This document shows, piece by piece, positions 51,301 to 54,300 of a stretch of DNA of 64,000 nt. Source of the stretch: JBDSLU01 sp031407765 (GTDB lineage: Bacteria > Acidobacteriota > Vicinamibacteria > Vicinamibacterales > Vicinamibacteraceae); the NCBI GenBank assembly GCA_031407765.1, contig JANOIR010000077.1:1-64000 (forward strand). Direction: 5' to 3'. Under the pieces are notes generated by a model. That model did no database searches. It saw only the letters and a program-made list of their open reading frames with translations, and was not told where the DNA came from. The position numbers and the translations under genes were made by a program. The stretch's first letter is position 1, and every line of letters begins with the position of its first letter.

Positions 51301-54300
51301 ACGATCAAGCTGGGCGATGGCACGGCCGGGGTGAACGAGCACATCGTGCTGGGCGACAACGGGGTGGTGACCTTCGTGCCGCTGAGCGCGGGCGTGGCTG
51401 GCGGCGCGGGCAAGGTCCTGAGCTACGAGACAACCGACACGGTGGCGGGCACGGGCGGCATCGACCGGATCACGCTGGGCGATGGCACGGCGACGATCCT
51501 GGGCGGGATGCACGGCGACATCATCATCACCGACACCGGCACGACGGTCGGTGGCGACGGGGCGGACACGATCCTGGGCGACAACGGCCTGGTGCAGATG
51601 GACATCCAGGGCGGCAACTACGCGCTGATCGAGACCAAGTCGCTGGCCTCGACCGATCCGACGAGCCTGATCACGAGCCTGGGCGGGGACGACCAGATCA
51701 CCACGGGCGATGGCAAGAAGATCGTGCTGGGCGGCGACGGGTTCGACCAGGTGACGATGGGCGCGGGCGATCACATCGTGCTGGGCGACAACGGCATCGT
51801 GACGTTCGTGCCGCTCAGCGCGGGCGTGGCCGGTGGCGCGGGCAACGCGCAGAAGTTCGAGACGACGGACACGCTGGACATCAGCTCGGTCGGCGGCACG
51901 GGCGATCGGGACAACATCACGATCACGGGCAACGGCAACAACACGATCCTGGGCGGCATGGGGGTCGACACGATCATCCTGCAGAGCAACGTCGCGGGCG
52001 GCGCGGACGTGGTGCTGGGCGACAACGGCGTGGTGGAGATGGACGCGAAGGGCGTGAACTTCGCGCAGGTCACGACCAAGTCGTTGACCTCGGCCGGTGG
52101 CGGGACGGCGGACCAGGGCGCGGGGGATATCATCACGGCGCTCGACGGCAAGAAGATCGTGCTGGGCGGCGATGGCGGGGACACGATCAGGCTGGGCGAT
52201 GGCACGGCGGGGACGAACGAGCACATCGTGCTGGGCGACAACGGCTCGGTGACGTTCGTGCCGATGCTCGATGGGCTGGGCAACCCGAGCGTCGGCGCGG
52301 GCAAGGCGCTGAGCTTCAAGACCACGGATACGGTGCAGGCGACCGGCGGCATTGACCGCATCACGGTGGGCGACGGTACGGCGACGATCCTGGGCGGGAT
52401 GCACGGGGACTTCATCACCATCGATACGGGCACGGCGCCGGGCGCAGACGGGGCCGACACCATCCTTGGCGACAACGGCCTCGTGCAGATGGACACCCAG
52501 GGCGGCAACTACGCCCAGATCACGACCTACTCCCTGGACTCGGCGGGTGGTGGCGTGGATGAGCTGGGCGGCGCCGACCAGATCGTGACCGGCGACGGCG
52601 CGAAGACCATCCTCGCTGGCGACGGCGGTGACACAGTCACCATGGGCGAGGGCACTCATACCGTTCTGGGCGACAACGGCAGCATCGGCTACGTCGCCCT
52701 GGGCCAGACCGGCGCCGGGAACATCCTGACGATCGAGACCGCGGATACGCTTGCGGCCACCGGCGGCAACGACCAGATCAACTCCGCCAATGGCACCAAC
52801 GTGATCCTCGCCGGCATGGGGGCCGACACGGTCACCACCGCCGACGGCAGCGACATGATCCTCGGCGACAACGGCAGCGTGCAGATGGACGCCGCCGGCC
52901 AGGTGTTCCGCCAAGTGGACAGCACGGAGACGCTGCAGGGCACCGGCGACGCGATCACCGCTGGCAACGGCGCGAAGACCGTCGTGGCCGGTTTCGGCGA
53001 CGACACGGTCGATGTCGGCACCGGCACGCACACGCTGCTCGGCGACAACGGCAGCCTCAGCTACGGCCCGACCGGCATCCTTTCGTACGTCACGACCACC
53101 GAGCCAACCCGGGGCGGCGATGACGCGATCGAAGCCGCCGGCGGCGATACGCTGGTCATCGCGGGCCTGGGAGACGACACCGTCACCACGGGCGCGGGCG
53201 TGGACGTGGTGGTGGGCGACGACGGCCGGATGTCCTTCGACGCGGCCGGGCGCCCCGCGATGGTGGAATCCACCCAGCCCGGCATCGGCGGCACGGACAC
53301 CATCCATTCGGGCGAAGGCAACAATGTCCTGATCGGCGGCTTCGGGCCCGACAGCCTGGTTTCGGGCGGCGGAGTCGACATGCTCATGGGCGACGGCGGC
53401 CGCGTCACCTACGCCGGCGGGGCGCTCTACCTGGTGGAGAGCATCGATTCCTTCATCGGTTCGAGCGACTTCCTCGATGGCGGCGCAGGCCAGAACGTCC
53501 TGATCGCCGGCGACGGCGACGACGTGATGGTTGGCGACCTCACCAACGACATCCTCGCGGGCGATTACGCCGCCGTGACCTTTGACGCTTCCGGCCACGT
53601 GACGTCGGTGATGCGCTTCGGCGGCCTGGGCGACCTGATCGCGCAGGTGCAGGACAGCCTGTTCACCTACACGCGTCCCGACGACGCGGCAGCGGCGGAC
53701 CCGCAGGTGTATCGCGGCAATCTCATCCTGATCGGCGACGCGGCGAGCGAGCTCCGGCGCCTGTACGTGCTTGGCGACTACCTGTCTCTGCCGGTCTTCT
53801 CCGGGTTCGATTTCGCGGCGGCCCAGGCCCAGCACCACAGCAGCTCGAGCGTGGCCTCCCAGCCGGCCTCCTCGGCGACCCCCGGCAGCGAGTCCGGAGC
53901 CCCCGCGAGCGAGCCGGGTGCCGCCCCTGCCGGCGAGGAAGGGCAGGGCGAGCAAGGCGGGCAAGGTCCGGCCGAAGGCGCGCAAGAGGGCACGCCGTCC
54001 GCGGCAACGTCGAATGAATTCGGCGGCGACAGCACCGGCCTGCAGATACTGGAACTGCCGCAGGTCGAAGGGAACGCGGCCGGCAGCTTTACGCTCGGCA
54101 CCACTGGCCAGTCGACGCGCGACCAGCCGACGCGAGACCAAGCGGATCGGCAGCAACTGGCGCTCGCCGGCCTGGTCGGCGCGCAGGCCTGGTATGGCCG
54201 CCGGCAGGAGAGTTCCGCGCCGCGCATGACGGGCGCCACGACGGCGACGTCCGCGGGCAACAGGGGCGCCTGGATCCGGCCCGCCGGAGAAGCCGCGGCC

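Noticed and set aside
51142..52570. Regularly spaced near-identical short sequences that resemble a CRISPR array
   Set aside because: The spacing follows codon-level RTX repeats in an open frame, and the intervening sequences are also related to each other, unlike CRISPR spacers.
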